Shown piece after piece: positions 15,162 to 23,744 of a DNA stretch of 64,000 bases; the stretch's first letter is position 1; each line of letters starts with the position of its first letter. This stretch comes from Anaerolinea sp. (GTDB taxonomy: Bacteria > Chloroflexota > Anaerolineae > Anaerolineales > Anaerolineaceae): positions 124,001 through 188,000 of the forward strand of contig DYEC01000001.1 of assembly GCA_020725865.1 (NCBI GenBank), read 5' to 3'. Both the position numbers and the translations under genes were made by a program. The notes beneath the pieces are model-generated. The model was not told the origin of the DNA and made no database searches. It was given only the letters and a program-made list of their open reading frames with translations.

Positions 15162-15989
15162 ATGAAGAAGACATTACTGGAAAAGATTATTCTTACGGTG
15201 TTGACCATTTTAGTTGTTTTGTTCTTTATGATACCCATTTATTGGTTAATTACAACTTCATTCAAATTTGGGCGGGAAGCCTTTGCTATTCCACCGAAAT
15301 GGTTTGTTTTCGATTTTACGTTGAAAAATTACTATGAAGCACTAACGCAGGTGAAGACAACGCGCTTTATCTTAAACAGTGTCATTATCACCACCGGGGC
15401 GACGTTGCTTTCGCTGGTGCTGGGTGTGCCTGCTGGTTATGCAATTGCGCGTTCAAGATCGCGTCTCCTGAATATTTCTTCGTATTTCTTTTTGCTCTTG
15501 CTGATGGTCCCGCCGGTGGCAATGTTGATCCCGTTTTACCTTATTATGCGGGATGTGCAATTGCTTGGTACGTATGCTGCAGTAATTATTCTGGATACCG
15601 TTTTTGATGCCTCTTTTGTTGTCTGGATGATGCGCAGTTACTTTTCAGATGTGCCTAGGGAGATGGAAGAAGCAGCCCTAGTGGATGGTGCTTCTCATTT
15701 GGGTGCGTTCTTGAAAGTAGCCTTGCCACTCTCGGTGCCGGGAATCGTGGCTTCGGCGCTCTATGTCATTATCTATTCGTGGAACGACTTTCTATTTGCT
15801 TTGATGCTCACTTCGCCAAAGACCAAGACAATACCTTTAGGTATCCTGGCTTCCTTCAGTGCAGTGGAAATCGGCTGGGGACGCATGGCGGCAATGTCTG
15901 TGTTTGCGATTATTCCAGCTGTTATTATTTCCCTTTTCCTTAACCGGTACTTTGTTCAGGGACTTACATTAGGAGCAACGAAAGGCTAA
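15162..15989 (+). CDS. Carbohydrate ABC transporter permease, MalG/UgpE type
   Basis: This is the second permease of the CUT1 importer, 275 residues with six predicted helices. It begins with a helix (ILTVLTILVVLFFMIPIYWL) and the characteristic ITTSFKFGREAFAIPPKW loop. The EAA loop is EMEEAALVDGASHLGAFLKV, followed by LPLSVPGI, and YSWNDFLFALMLT is the MalG-family motif. The end RYFVQGLTLGATKG is the normal C-terminus of the family. SD AAGGAG lies before the ATG and 12 bases separate it from the previous gene. Confidence 0.93.
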   Translation: MKKTLLEKIILTVLTILVVLFFMIPIYWLITTSFKFGREAFAIPPKWFVFDFTLKNYYEALTQVKTTRFILNSVIITTGATLLSLVLGVPAGYAIARSRSRLLNISSYFFLLLLMVPPVAMLIPFYLIMRDVQLLGTYAAVIILDTVFDASFVVWMMRSYFSDVPREMEEAALVDGASHLGAFLKVALPLSVPGIVASALYVIIYSWNDFLFALMLTSPKTKTIPLGILASFSAVEIGWGRMAAMSVFAIIPAVIISLFLNRYFVQGLTLGATKG

Positions 15990-15995
15990 TTGTTT

Positions 15996-17180
15996 ATGTC
16001 ATCGCGAATCTGTTTTCGTCCATCTATGATGCTGATCGGTGAGGAATTGGAGCTGGTCAAAGATCAATCATTGATCGTCGCTGATGGAACGATTGAAGCG
16101 ATTGGTGAACCTGACTGGAGCTGTCGTCAGGTTGAGCTCAGAGATATTTTATTAGCTCCAATGTTTATTGACGCGCACACGCATGTTGGTGATACCGGCG
16201 CCAAGGAGCTTTGCACGGGCTTGCCATTGGAGCAGGCAGTAATCCCCCCTCATGGCTTAAAGCATCGTTTTCTGGCTTCCCTAGATACTGCTACACATAT
16301 CGCTATGATGCGGCATGGGTTATTGGAGATGCTATCGAATGGAATCATTGCCTGTGCTGATTTCCGTGAACAGGGGCTTTCAGGGGTTCGTAATTTACGC
16401 CGGGCGGCGGAAGGACTCCCCATCCGTGTCCGTATTCTCGGAAGGATGGATGAAAAACTGCAAGGTGAGGCTTTGTACGCTGAAGCAAGTGCATTGCTGG
16501 AAGAAGTAGACGGTTTGGGGGTTCGTGATGCATGTTGTTATGATTCTTCTATATTAGCGCGACTGACTAAAGAGTATGCTGGTACAAAAATCTTTGCTGT
16601 TCATGTATCTGAAGACCGTCAGTCTGAAATAACTTGTTTTGAACAAAATAAACGGTCGCAAACACAAATGGCTTTGGACTGGGGAGCGCAAATTCTCGTT
16701 CATCTTGTTCATGCCAGCGATGAAGACTTGCGATTGGCAGTACGTAACGGCGTGTTTGGCGTTTCATGTCCGCGCAGCAACAGCATTTTGGGAGATGGGT
16801 TGCCGCGATTATCGGTATGGGAACAGGTTGGTTTACCGTTTGGCTTGGGAAGCGATAACGTTATGCTTTCTTCGCCGGATATGTTACGGGAGATGGATTA
16901 TGCTTCTCGCATAACGCGCGGGATGTCTGAAGAACCCACCGCGATTAACAGCTTAACGTTGCTTAAAGCCGCAACAATTACCGGAGCGCGCGCCTTGCGA
17001 CTGGATCACGAATTGGGCAGTCTTTCACAAGGCAAGGAAGCCAGTTTTATTGCCTTTAATTTGAATTCGCTTAACCTTACTTACATCAATGACCCTATTA
17101 GCGCGCTGGTGCACCGCGCATTGGTGGCGGATATTGCCGGAATTTATATTCGCGGCGAACTATGGAAACAAAGCTTTTGA
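15996..17180 (+). CDS. Amidohydrolase superfamily enzyme, TRZ/ATZ-like
   Basis: This is a cytoplasmic metal-dependent hydrolase, 394 residues from ATG 15996 (an in-frame TTG at 15990 abuts the previous stop). The metal-binding set is visible: HxH in DAHTHVGD, a His in AVHVSED, another in LVHLVHASDED, and the catalytic Asp in GLGSDNVM. The N-terminal beta-sandwich carries LIVADGTIEAIGEP. Family members deaminate or hydrolyse C-N bonds in bases, guanidines and related rings. The substrate here is unknown. Its place between sugar permeases and a zinc dehydrogenase is unusual and suggests the imported compound carries an amide or amine group, or that a cyclic intermediate is opened. That is inference. 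Confidence 0.85.
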   Translation: MSSRICFRPSMMLIGEELELVKDQSLIVADGTIEAIGEPDWSCRQVELRDILLAPMFIDAHTHVGDTGAKELCTGLPLEQAVIPPHGLKHRFLASLDTATHIAMMRHGLLEMLSNGIIACADFREQGLSGVRNLRRAAEGLPIRVRILGRMDEKLQGEALYAEASALLEEVDGLGVRDACCYDSSILARLTKEYAGTKIFAVHVSEDRQSEITCFEQNKRSQTQMALDWGAQILVHLVHASDEDLRLAVRNGVFGVSCPRSNSILGDGLPRLSVWEQVGLPFGLGSDNVMLSSPDMLREMDYASRITRGMSEEPTAINSLTLLKAATITGARALRLDHELGSLSQGKEASFIAFNLNSLNLTYINDPISALVHRALVADIAGIYIRGELWKQSF

Positions 17181-17202
17181 TTTCATTAAGGAGATATACC
17201 GA

Positions 17203-18237
17203 ATGACTGAAATGATGCGTGTCATGTGGTGTGAAAAACCAAATGAACTAGAATTGCGTATGATCCCAGTTCATCAACCTGGGGATGATGATGTTTTGGT
17301 AAAAGTGGCTTATACGGGGATCTGTCCATGGGATGTGCGGGCGTTTTCTGGCCTTTCCTCTTCGGTTGCATTTCCTCGTATTCTCGGCCATGAAGTTGCA
17401 GGCTGGGTGGCTGGTTTTGGTAAAAATGTCAAGGACTTAACTGTTGGACAGTCAGTTGCACCGGATATGATTATCAAATGTGGTGTTTGTAAAGCATGTC
17501 GCACAGGACGTTCTAATCGCTGCCAGAATCCAACTTACCTGCAATTCGGCGGGGGCTATGCTGATTATGTTTGCGTTCCACGGCGAAATATCCATACTTT
17601 AAAATCTGAAACTAGCCTGAAAGCAGCTGCTTTCATGGAGCCGCTGGCATGTGTGGTTCGCGGACAGGATATGATGCGATTATATCCCGGCGAGATTGAG
17701 CTGGTGGTTGGACTGGGTCCGATTGGCTTGATGCATTTGCAAGTCGCACGCGCCTTTGGTGCTCAAGTCATTGCATCCGATCCGGTTGCTGAGCGCCTTG
17801 CCAAAGCCAGAGAGCTGGGGGCTGAGTGGACGGTAAACCCAGCTGAAAGTGATGTGGTCCAGTTTGTCAGGGAAGTGACAGGTGGATGGGGAGTAGATGC
17901 GGCTGTGGTCACTGTGGGTTCCGCTCGTCTGGTTGAGCAGATCATTCCCACGCTGGCACCAGGCGGGCGGCTAAACATCTTTGCGGGTATTTATCCGAAA
18001 GATCAGATTCATCTTGATCCTAACCAGATTCACTACGGAGAGTTTATCCTTACCGGTTCCTCGGACAGCACGCCGGAAAACATGCAGCGCGCATTAAGCT
18101 TTATCGAGAATGGTCAAGTTAACACAGAAGCGTTAATCAGCCACTTACTTCCTCTTGAGGACCTTGGCAAGGGCTTGGAGATGGTCAAAAGTCGCCAGGG
18201 TTTGAAAATCATGATTCAAGTGAATGAAGAAGCGTGA
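17203..18237 (+). CDS. Zinc-dependent medium-chain alcohol/polyol dehydrogenase
   Basis: This NAD(P)-dependent dehydrogenase of the sorbitol/threonine dehydrogenase type has 344 residues. The start ATG 17203 follows AAGGAGATA; a longer frame overlapping the previous gene lacks such a site. The catalytic zinc ligands are seen in TGICPWDV (Cys) and GHE. The four structural-zinc cysteines are in CGVCKACRTGRSNRC. The Rossmann motif is GLGPIGLMHLQVARAFGA, followed by an acidic residue (SDP) that suggests NAD use. It probably oxidises a polyol or sugar alcohol to a ketone, which the following kinase could phosphorylate. Its stop overlaps the region of the next start. Confidence 0.9.
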   Translation: MTEMMRVMWCEKPNELELRMIPVHQPGDDDVLVKVAYTGICPWDVRAFSGLSSSVAFPRILGHEVAGWVAGFGKNVKDLTVGQSVAPDMIIKCGVCKACRTGRSNRCQNPTYLQFGGGYADYVCVPRRNIHTLKSETSLKAAAFMEPLACVVRGQDMMRLYPGEIELVVGLGPIGLMHLQVARAFGAQVIASDPVAERLAKARELGAEWTVNPAESDVVQFVREVTGGWGVDAAVVTVGSARLVEQIIPTLAPGGRLNIFAGIYPKDQIHLDPNQIHYGEFILTGSSDSTPENMQRALSFIENGQVNTEALISHLLPLEDLGKGLEMVKSRQGLKIMIQVNEEA

Positions 18238-18242
18238 GGGAG

Positions 18243-19715
18243 ATGAATAAGCCTTTTGCCCTGACGGCGGATGTCGGTACATCATCACTGAAAGCGGTGC
18301 TATATGATGTTGCTGGCAAAATCATCGCCACGGTGACCAGCCGTTATGAATACCACAGTCCACAGCCCGACTGGGCTGAGGCAAATCCAGAAGATTGGTG
18401 GAATGCGCTCGTAGATGCTATCCGGCAGTTGCAGGCAAAGCACATAGATCTCGGTGAGATACAGGCGCTTGCGCTGACCGGTCAAATGCACACGGCAGTG
18501 TTGCTGGATGAACGGCTTGTACCGCTTGCCCCAACTATTTTGTGGTTGGATCGTCGCGCGGCACGGGAGACGGCTGAGTTGCAACAGAGCCTGCATATGC
18601 CATCCTATCAACTCAATTCGACTTACACCTTACCCAAGTTGTTATGGTTAGTCCGTAATAAGCCGGAAGTTATCTCCCGCGCCCGGTGGTTGCTCTGGCC
18701 TAAGGATTATCTCCGCTTCCGTCTAACCGGGCGTATCCTGACAGATATTACAGAAGCAGGTGGCGCAGCGTTGTTGGATTGGGAAACACTTACGTGGGCT
18801 GAAGAGCGTTTATCCCGAATTGGGATTTCCCCTTCCATTTTACCGCCGTTATGCCGTCCAGAAGATGATGCAGGATCTTTGTTGCCAGAAGTAGCAGATG
18901 CACTGGGGTTATCCTCAGGCGTTAAGGTTATTGTTGGAGCTGGTGATGTTCTGGCGCTAATTTCCAGCGCGCCCCCGTTTCCTGGAAGGGTTACCTGCTG
19001 TTTGGGCAGTTCTTCTATGGTGTACTATCCACTGGCAGAAGATCAAGATGTGTCTGATCCACTTGGCCGCTTGTATGTGTACCCGTTGTTGCCTTATCGG
19101 CTGTTGGGTGGTGTTTCTTCCACCACAGGTGCTTCGCTTCAATGGGCATGGCGGACACTATTTCCTCCAGATATGTCGTTTGAGCATGCAGTCAAAACAG
19201 CTTTGCAGTCTCCACCGGGCGCTCATAAGCTAATCTTTTTACCCTTTCTTTCTGGTGAACGAAGTCCTTACTGGTCGGATGACTTGAGAGGGGCTTTTTA
19301 CGGTCTGAATCTTTCGCACACCATTTATGATATGCTGCGCTCTGTGATGGAAGGCGTTGCATTTAGTTTGCGTTATTTGTTAACTATCTATGATGAACTC
19401 GGAATCAAGGTTGACGAGATTGCGCTTGCCGGAGGCGGCGTGAACACGCCGGGCTGGTCGCAAATTATCGCTGACGTTTGCCACCTGCCGGTCAGTGTTT
19501 TCTGTGGCGGGGATACTGTCACGCGGGCTTTATATGCCTATATTTGTCAGGCCTTAGATAGTACGCCGGATGCTTTTAAGCCGGCTTTATTAAGGACGTT
19601 TGGTTCGGCAAACATGGTATTGCCTCAGCTTGGGGTAGAAAAGGTATATGATCTTTTATTCGAGCGCTATCGCAGATTGGCGGATTTCTTACATCAACAC
19701 TTTTCAGAAGGTTAA
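18243..19715 (+). CDS. FGGY-family carbohydrate kinase, xylulokinase-like
   Basis: This is a cytoplasmic ATP-dependent sugar kinase, 490 residues from ATG 18243; a GTG nine bases upstream overlaps the preceding stop. The N-terminal domain has the phosphate motif TADVGTSSLKAVLYD, then ALTGQMHTAVLLDE and ILWLDRRA, as in xylulokinases. GAGDVLALI and LPFLSGERSPYWSDDLRGAF follow, and the C-terminal ATP-binding LAGGGVNTPGW is intact. FGGY substrates range from xylulose and glycerol to autoinducer-2, so the exact sugar is not proven. It acts between the dehydrogenase and the aldolase in the gene order. Confidence 0.9.
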   Translation: MNKPFALTADVGTSSLKAVLYDVAGKIIATVTSRYEYHSPQPDWAEANPEDWWNALVDAIRQLQAKHIDLGEIQALALTGQMHTAVLLDERLVPLAPTILWLDRRAARETAELQQSLHMPSYQLNSTYTLPKLLWLVRNKPEVISRARWLLWPKDYLRFRLTGRILTDITEAGGAALLDWETLTWAEERLSRIGISPSILPPLCRPEDDAGSLLPEVADALGLSSGVKVIVGAGDVLALISSAPPFPGRVTCCLGSSSMVYYPLAEDQDVSDPLGRLYVYPLLPYRLLGGVSSTTGASLQWAWRTLFPPDMSFEHAVKTALQSPPGAHKLIFLPFLSGERSPYWSDDLRGAFYGLNLSHTIYDMLRSVMEGVAFSLRYLLTIYDELGIKVDEIALAGGGVNTPGWSQIIADVCHLPVSVFCGGDTVTRALYAYICQALDSTPDAFKPALLRTFGSANMVLPQLGVEKVYDLLFERYRRLADFLHQHFSEG

Positions 19716-19739
19716 AATAATTATTATAGGAGGTCTATC

Positions 19740-20483
19740 ATGGTAGGAAAGGCACGTCGGCTGGGCCGGCTGTTTGTAGGAAAGGAGAAGCGCTGTTTGT
19801 TATCACCGCTGGATCATGGTGGTTGGCTTGGCCCAGTGAAGGGCTTGCACCGTCCTCGGTGGATTGTTGAACAGGTGGTTACAGGCGGGGCAAATGCTTT
19901 GCTGATTTCCCCGGGTTTCTATAGGGAAGTAGCTCCAATTCTTTCACCAAATACAGGGATCATTTTACGTGTGAGCGTGACTGCTGGGTTGAGCAAAAAG
20001 AGCACCCAGGAAACCCCAATCGCTACACTGGACACCGCTCTGCGGATGGATGCGGATGCAGTGGCGGTCTCAGTGTTCTTTGGGCGTGAGGGGGATATTG
20101 AGATCTATCGCTGGTTAGCTGATTTGATTGATGCTTGCCAGACTTATGAGATGCCTGTGCTGGCAGAGATGATGCCTCCTGAGGATAAATCCTTCGATCC
20201 GACAGCAATTGCCCACGCAGCGCGGATTGGCATGGAAATTGGGGCTGATATTATCAAGACGAACTACGGAGGAACCGTTGAAGCTTTTAGAGAGGTGGTT
20301 CAATCGGTTCCGTTACCGATCATTATTGCCGGAGGTCCCAAAAAGGATGATACAACACCGGAGGGATTGGTTAGAGATGCTATTTTGGCTGGGGCAGCAG
20401 GAGTGGCAATTGGCCGTCGTGTCTGGCAATCAGAAGATCCGGCTGCTGTCACCCGTAAAATAGCTTCTATTCTCTGGCAATAA
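19740..20483 (+). CDS. DhnA/LsrF-type class I aldolase
   Basis: This is a TIM-barrel Schiff-base aldolase of the DhnA (archaeal-type fructose-bisphosphate aldolase, LsrF, ADTH synthase) family, 247 residues. The visible motifs are LLSPLDHGGWLGP near residue 22, ADAVAVSVFFG near 102, the catalytic lysine region GADIIKTNYGG near 163, IIAGGPKK near 198, and GVAIGRRVW at the phosphate site. SD AGGAGG precedes the ATG. The kinase-aldolase pair predicts that a phosphorylated ketose is cleaved or transferred here. The same pairing (FGGY with DhnA) occurs in the Lsr autoinducer-2 pathway, but LsrG and the Lsr transporter type are absent, so Lsr is not supported. Confidence 0.9.
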   Translation: MVGKARRLGRLFVGKEKRCLLSPLDHGGWLGPVKGLHRPRWIVEQVVTGGANALLISPGFYREVAPILSPNTGIILRVSVTAGLSKKSTQETPIATLDTALRMDADAVAVSVFFGREGDIEIYRWLADLIDACQTYEMPVLAEMMPPEDKSFDPTAIAHAARIGMEIGADIIKTNYGGTVEAFREVVQSVPLPIIIAGGPKKDDTTPEGLVRDAILAGAAGVAIGRRVWQSEDPAAVTRKIASILWQ

Positions 20484-20564
20484 AATCCAGCAAAAATGTA
20501 AGTCTTCTAATCTTAAGGCTCCGTTCCAATACTTGACATAGTTTATTTCTGGCAATACAATCCA
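20473..20564 (+). repeat. Imperfect 17-bp direct repeat around the aldolase stop and next promoter
   Basis: TCTGGCAATAAAATCCA at 20473-20489 recurs as TCTGGCAATACAATCCA at 20548-20564, 16 of 17 identical and 75 bases apart. The first copy spans the aldolase stop codon and the second contains the -10 box of the corrinoid operon. Confidence 0.6.
20533..20561 (+). promoter_or_regulatory. Sigma-A-type promoter of the corrinoid uptake operon
   Basis: TTGACA (20533-20538) and TACAAT (20556-20561) are separated by 17 bases. The predicted start is about 20 bases before the riboswitch aptamer. Confidence 0.75.
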
Positions 20565-20585
20565 ATAAACAATTGAATAAGTAAC

Positions 20586-20715
<130 letters not shown>

Positions 20716-20779
20716 AAGGTGTTCTCAAAGCCTCGTGGAAAGGAGGTGGGAGCGTTTTCTCAATTACAACTCTTCATCA

Positions 20780-20808
20780 CCCCTGTCCAAGATGGGCAGG
20801 GGTTTTTT
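20780..20808 (+). terminator. Riboswitch expression-platform terminator
   Basis: CCCCTGTCC (20780-20788) and GGGCAGGGG (20794-20802) form a nine-pair stem with one G-U pair, followed by six T. It lies 65 bases after the aptamer and 56 before btuF, so the switch probably works by premature termination. Confidence 0.88.
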
Positions 20809-20863
20809 CATGAAAGACGTTTTCCATTTATGGACTTTCAAGAGGAATTGTACGGAGGAAAGA

Positions 20864-21835
20864 ATGTTTCGCAAATTATTATCTGGGCTGTTTATTTTCG
20901 GGTTACTTTTTGGAGCCTGTACGTCCGCGGTTCCTCGGTCGCCTGAATCGAACACTGGAGCATCTCCTGTTTCATCTGCCACATCAACTTCTGTTCTTGT
21001 CCTGACTGACGGGTTTGGCCGAGAAGTCAGGCTTACAAAGGCTGCACAGCGAGTTGTTTCATTGGCACCCTCATTGACCGAAATATTGTTTGCAGTTGGC
21101 GCAGGTGGTCAGGTGGTCGGACGGGATGACTTTTCGGATTATCCTGCGAATGCCAGATTAGTTCCCAGCATTGGTTCAACCTACCAGACTTTGAATACTG
21201 AGGCAATTCTTGCCTTAAAGCCTGATTTAATTGTGGCTACTGGCATTAACACTCCTGAACAGATCAAAGCTCTTGAGGATGTTGGTTTAACGGTTTATTA
21301 CTTTAGTAATCCCACCGATTTTCCCGCAATGTATGGCGATTTGCTAACCATGGGTAAGTTAACTGGCCACGAGCAAGAAGCCGCCGCGCTGGTTGTCTCA
21401 CTTCAAAAGCGGGTGGAGGTTGTCGAGCAAAAAGTGGCTAACTTAACCGAAAAACCTTCCGTGTTTTATGAAATTGATGCCATGCAGGATCCTGCTAAAC
21501 CTTGGACGACCGGTCCTGGTACATTCATGGATACTATGATTGGTATGGCGGGTGGGGTAAATATTGGTGCAGTATTAGAAGAGCCTTGGGCACAAATCAG
21601 TTTGGAGGAGTTAATCAGGCAGGACCCGCAAATTATCATTCTGGGTGATGCAAAGTGGGGAGCTACCCCTGAATCGGTGGCTCAGCGTCCTGGTTGGGAC
21701 GGACTCACCGCAGTAAAAACCGGTGCGATTTTTACCTTCGATGATGATCTTGCTAGTCGTCCGGGTCCGCGTCTGGTAGATGGTCTGGAAACTTTGTTTG
21801 ATATTTTGCATGTTCAATTCACAGCTATTCAATGA
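20864..21835 (+). CDS. btuF: Corrinoid ABC transporter substrate-binding lipoprotein (BtuF-like)
   Basis: This is the extracytoplasmic receptor for cobalamin or cobinamide, 323 residues. The start ATG 20864 follows GGAGG; the frame extends upstream into the riboswitch but that is not coding. The signal peptide ends in lipobox LFGAC, followed by a Ser/Thr-rich spacer. The mature domain has the class III binding-protein pattern: RVVSLAPSLTEILFAVGAGG, LKPDLIVATG, EQIKALEDVGLTV, and WAQISLEELIRQDPQIIIL. Control by the cobalamin riboswitch and the following permease and ATPase genes support corrinoid rather than iron-siderophore transport. Confidence 0.92.
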   Translation: MFRKLLSGLFIFGLLFGACTSAVPRSPESNTGASPVSSATSTSVLVLTDGFGREVRLTKAAQRVVSLAPSLTEILFAVGAGGQVVGRDDFSDYPANARLVPSIGSTYQTLNTEAILALKPDLIVATGINTPEQIKALEDVGLTVYYFSNPTDFPAMYGDLLTMGKLTGHEQEAAALVVSLQKRVEVVEQKVANLTEKPSVFYEIDAMQDPAKPWTTGPGTFMDTMIGMAGGVNIGAVLEEPWAQISLEELIRQDPQIIILGDAKWGATPESVAQRPGWDGLTAVKTGAIFTFDDDLASRPGPRLVDGLETLFDILHVQFTAIQ

Positions 21836-21952
21836 TGGATTTTTTCGGATGAGCAGGTTTTTGTTTGTAGAGCATGGAAGTCTGTATGGTGCCAATTGGT
21901 GGGCGTATGGCTCTCAACTGGGTCCACGTTGTTTTTCCCGGCAGGCGAGAGA

Positions 21953-22948
21953 ATGTCTCGATATTCAAATGTAATTATCTTGATAGCTTTAGTTGTAGCA
22001 CTGGCGCTCAGTCTGGCAATTGGATCTGTATCTTTACCGCTTTCCGAATTGCTTAAAGCCCTCACAGGGCATGGGAACGAACTGGCAGATTCCATCGTAT
22101 GGAAGATCCGCCTCCCGCGCACAGTTTTGATTGCGCTGACAGGCATGGCTCTGGGTGGTAGTGGGGCAACGTATCAGGGGTTGTTTCGCAATCCATTGGC
22201 TGATCCTTACCTGATCGGGGTCGCTTCGGGGGCAGGGCTTGGCGCAGTGGTCGCAATGAGCCTGCATTGGCCTTATTCTCTCTGGGGTATGATGGCTGTT
22301 CCGGTTGCAGCGTTTGGCGGGGCGCTATTAACGGTAACTGTGGTGTATATGCTGGCGCGGGTTGGAAAAACTGCACCGCCTACAACATTGATACTGGCGG
22401 GTGTGGCAATTTCATCCTTTGCGACTTCGCTGACCTCTTTTCTGATGTTGCGGTCTGAAGGTGAATTGCACCGTGCCATGTCCTGGTTGATGGGAGGCTC
22501 CATTCAATTGGGTTGGATACCCGTGCTTGCCATTTTACCTTATCTCATGATTGGTCTCACCATACTTGCCCTGAGTGGTCATGCGCTCAACCTGTTTCAA
22601 TTTGGTGATGAGCAGGCGCAACAGCTCGGCTTGAATGTGGTTTACGTTAGAAAAGTTTTATTGGCTGCTGCTTCATTAACAACTGCTGCTGCGGTATCAT
22701 TTTCGGGCATTATTGGTTTTATTGGCTTGATTGTGCCGCATATGATGCGGCTGTGGTTTGGCGAGGATTATCGTCGACTCGTAACGCTCTCGATCCTTGG
22801 CGGTGCAAGTGCACTGCTGGTGTCCGACGTGTTAGCACGCATTGTTTTATCACCTCAGGAGATCCCGGTGGGGATTGTAACGGCGCTGGCTGGGGCGCCT
22901 TTTTTCCTGTGGATTTTACGTCGAGTCAAAAGCCAGGAAGCGGGCTGA
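21953..22948 (+). CDS. btuC: Corrinoid ABC transporter permease (BtuC, FecCD family)
   Basis: This is a polytopic inner-membrane permease of 331 residues. I chose ATG 21953 (MSRYSNVIILIALVV) because the longer frame from GTG 21896 adds a hydrophilic stretch with no family match. Family motifs are WKIRLPRTVLIALTGMALGG, YQGLFRNPLADPYLIGVASG, and near the C-terminus GFIGLIVPHMMRLWFGEDYR. These are followed by the ATPase-contact region and SPQEIPVGIVTALAGAPFFLWIL. About ten membrane helices are expected. It is between btuF and btuD and is part of the riboswitch-controlled operon. Confidence 0.93.
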   Translation: MSRYSNVIILIALVVALALSLAIGSVSLPLSELLKALTGHGNELADSIVWKIRLPRTVLIALTGMALGGSGATYQGLFRNPLADPYLIGVASGAGLGAVVAMSLHWPYSLWGMMAVPVAAFGGALLTVTVVYMLARVGKTAPPTTLILAGVAISSFATSLTSFLMLRSEGELHRAMSWLMGGSIQLGWIPVLAILPYLMIGLTILALSGHALNLFQFGDEQAQQLGLNVVYVRKVLLAAASLTTAAAVSFSGIIGFIGLIVPHMMRLWFGEDYRRLVTLSILGGASALLVSDVLARIVLSPQEIPVGIVTALAGAPFFLWILRRVKSQEAG

Positions 22949-22959
22949 TTGGAGATACT

Positions 22960-23742
22960 ATGTTAAAAATTCGCAGTCTTTCTGTTCAATACGGAGAACG
23001 TCCAGTGTTGCGGGAGGTTTCTCTAGACCTCAAACGCGGCGAGGTTCTTGCATTGATTGGTCCGAATGGTTCGGGAAAATCGACACTGGTACGTGCGGTC
23101 AGCGGGGTCATTCCTGTTGCACATGGCTACATCCGGGTTGATGGGCAGGATGTCACACATCTGTCACCGATGCAGCGTGCCAGAAAAATCGCAGTTGTTC
23201 CTCAAGCAATTTCACTTCCACCTGCTTTTACTGTCTGGCAGACGGTCTTAATGGGTCGAACTCCATATCTAAACTTTCTTGGACAACTTTCACAACGAGA
23301 TAAGGAAATTGTCAATCAGGCTTTGACGCGTGTTCAAGCGTTACATTTGGCACAACGGCAAGTTGGTGATCTTTCGGGCGGTGAGGCACAACGTATTTTG
23401 TTGGCACGCGCGTTGGCACAGTCTACCCCTATCTTGTTAATGGATGAACCCACTGCGCATCTAGACTTGAAATACCAAGTGAGTATGTTACACATGATTC
23501 GCGAGCTGGCGCACCATGACGGTTTAGCTATTTTACTCGTCCTGCACGATCTAAATCTAGCGGCTGAGTATGCTGATCGTCTGGCACTGCTGGCAGAAGG
23601 ACAAATCACCGCTATCGGATCAGCCGGTGAGGTGCTTGTTGCGGACTTAATCAGCCCGACATATGGTTTACCGGTGCAGGTTGTGTCCCATCCATTGCAT
23701 GGACGTCCTTTTGTGACCGCACTAGGTGCGCCTCAGGTTTAG
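22960..23742 (+). CDS. btuD: Corrinoid ABC transporter ATP-binding protein (BtuD/FecE type)
   Basis: This is the ATPase of the corrinoid importer, 260 residues from ATG 22960 with GGAGA five bases upstream. Walker A is GPNGSGKST near residue 38, the Q-loop is VPQ, the signature is LSGGEAQR, Walker B is ILLMDEPTAHLD, and the H-loop is LVLHDLN. The C-terminal tail after the ATPase core resembles FecE/BtuD-family proteins. The stop is two bases before the next gene's ATG, so the genes are probably translated together. Confidence 0.93.
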   Translation: MLKIRSLSVQYGERPVLREVSLDLKRGEVLALIGPNGSGKSTLVRAVSGVIPVAHGYIRVDGQDVTHLSPMQRARKIAVVPQAISLPPAFTVWQTVLMGRTPYLNFLGQLSQRDKEIVNQALTRVQALHLAQRQVGDLSGGEAQRILLARALAQSTPILLMDEPTAHLDLKYQVSMLHMIRELAHHDGLAILLVLHDLNLAAEYADRLALLAEGQITAIGSAGEVLVADLISPTYGLPVQVVSHPLHGRPFVTALGAPQV

Positions 23743-23744
23743 CA

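Noticed and set aside
18243-20483. LsrK/LsrF autoinducer-2 degradation
   Set aside because: Only the kinase and aldolase families match. LsrG, LsrR and the Lsr-type transporter are absent, and the importer is a CUT1 type.
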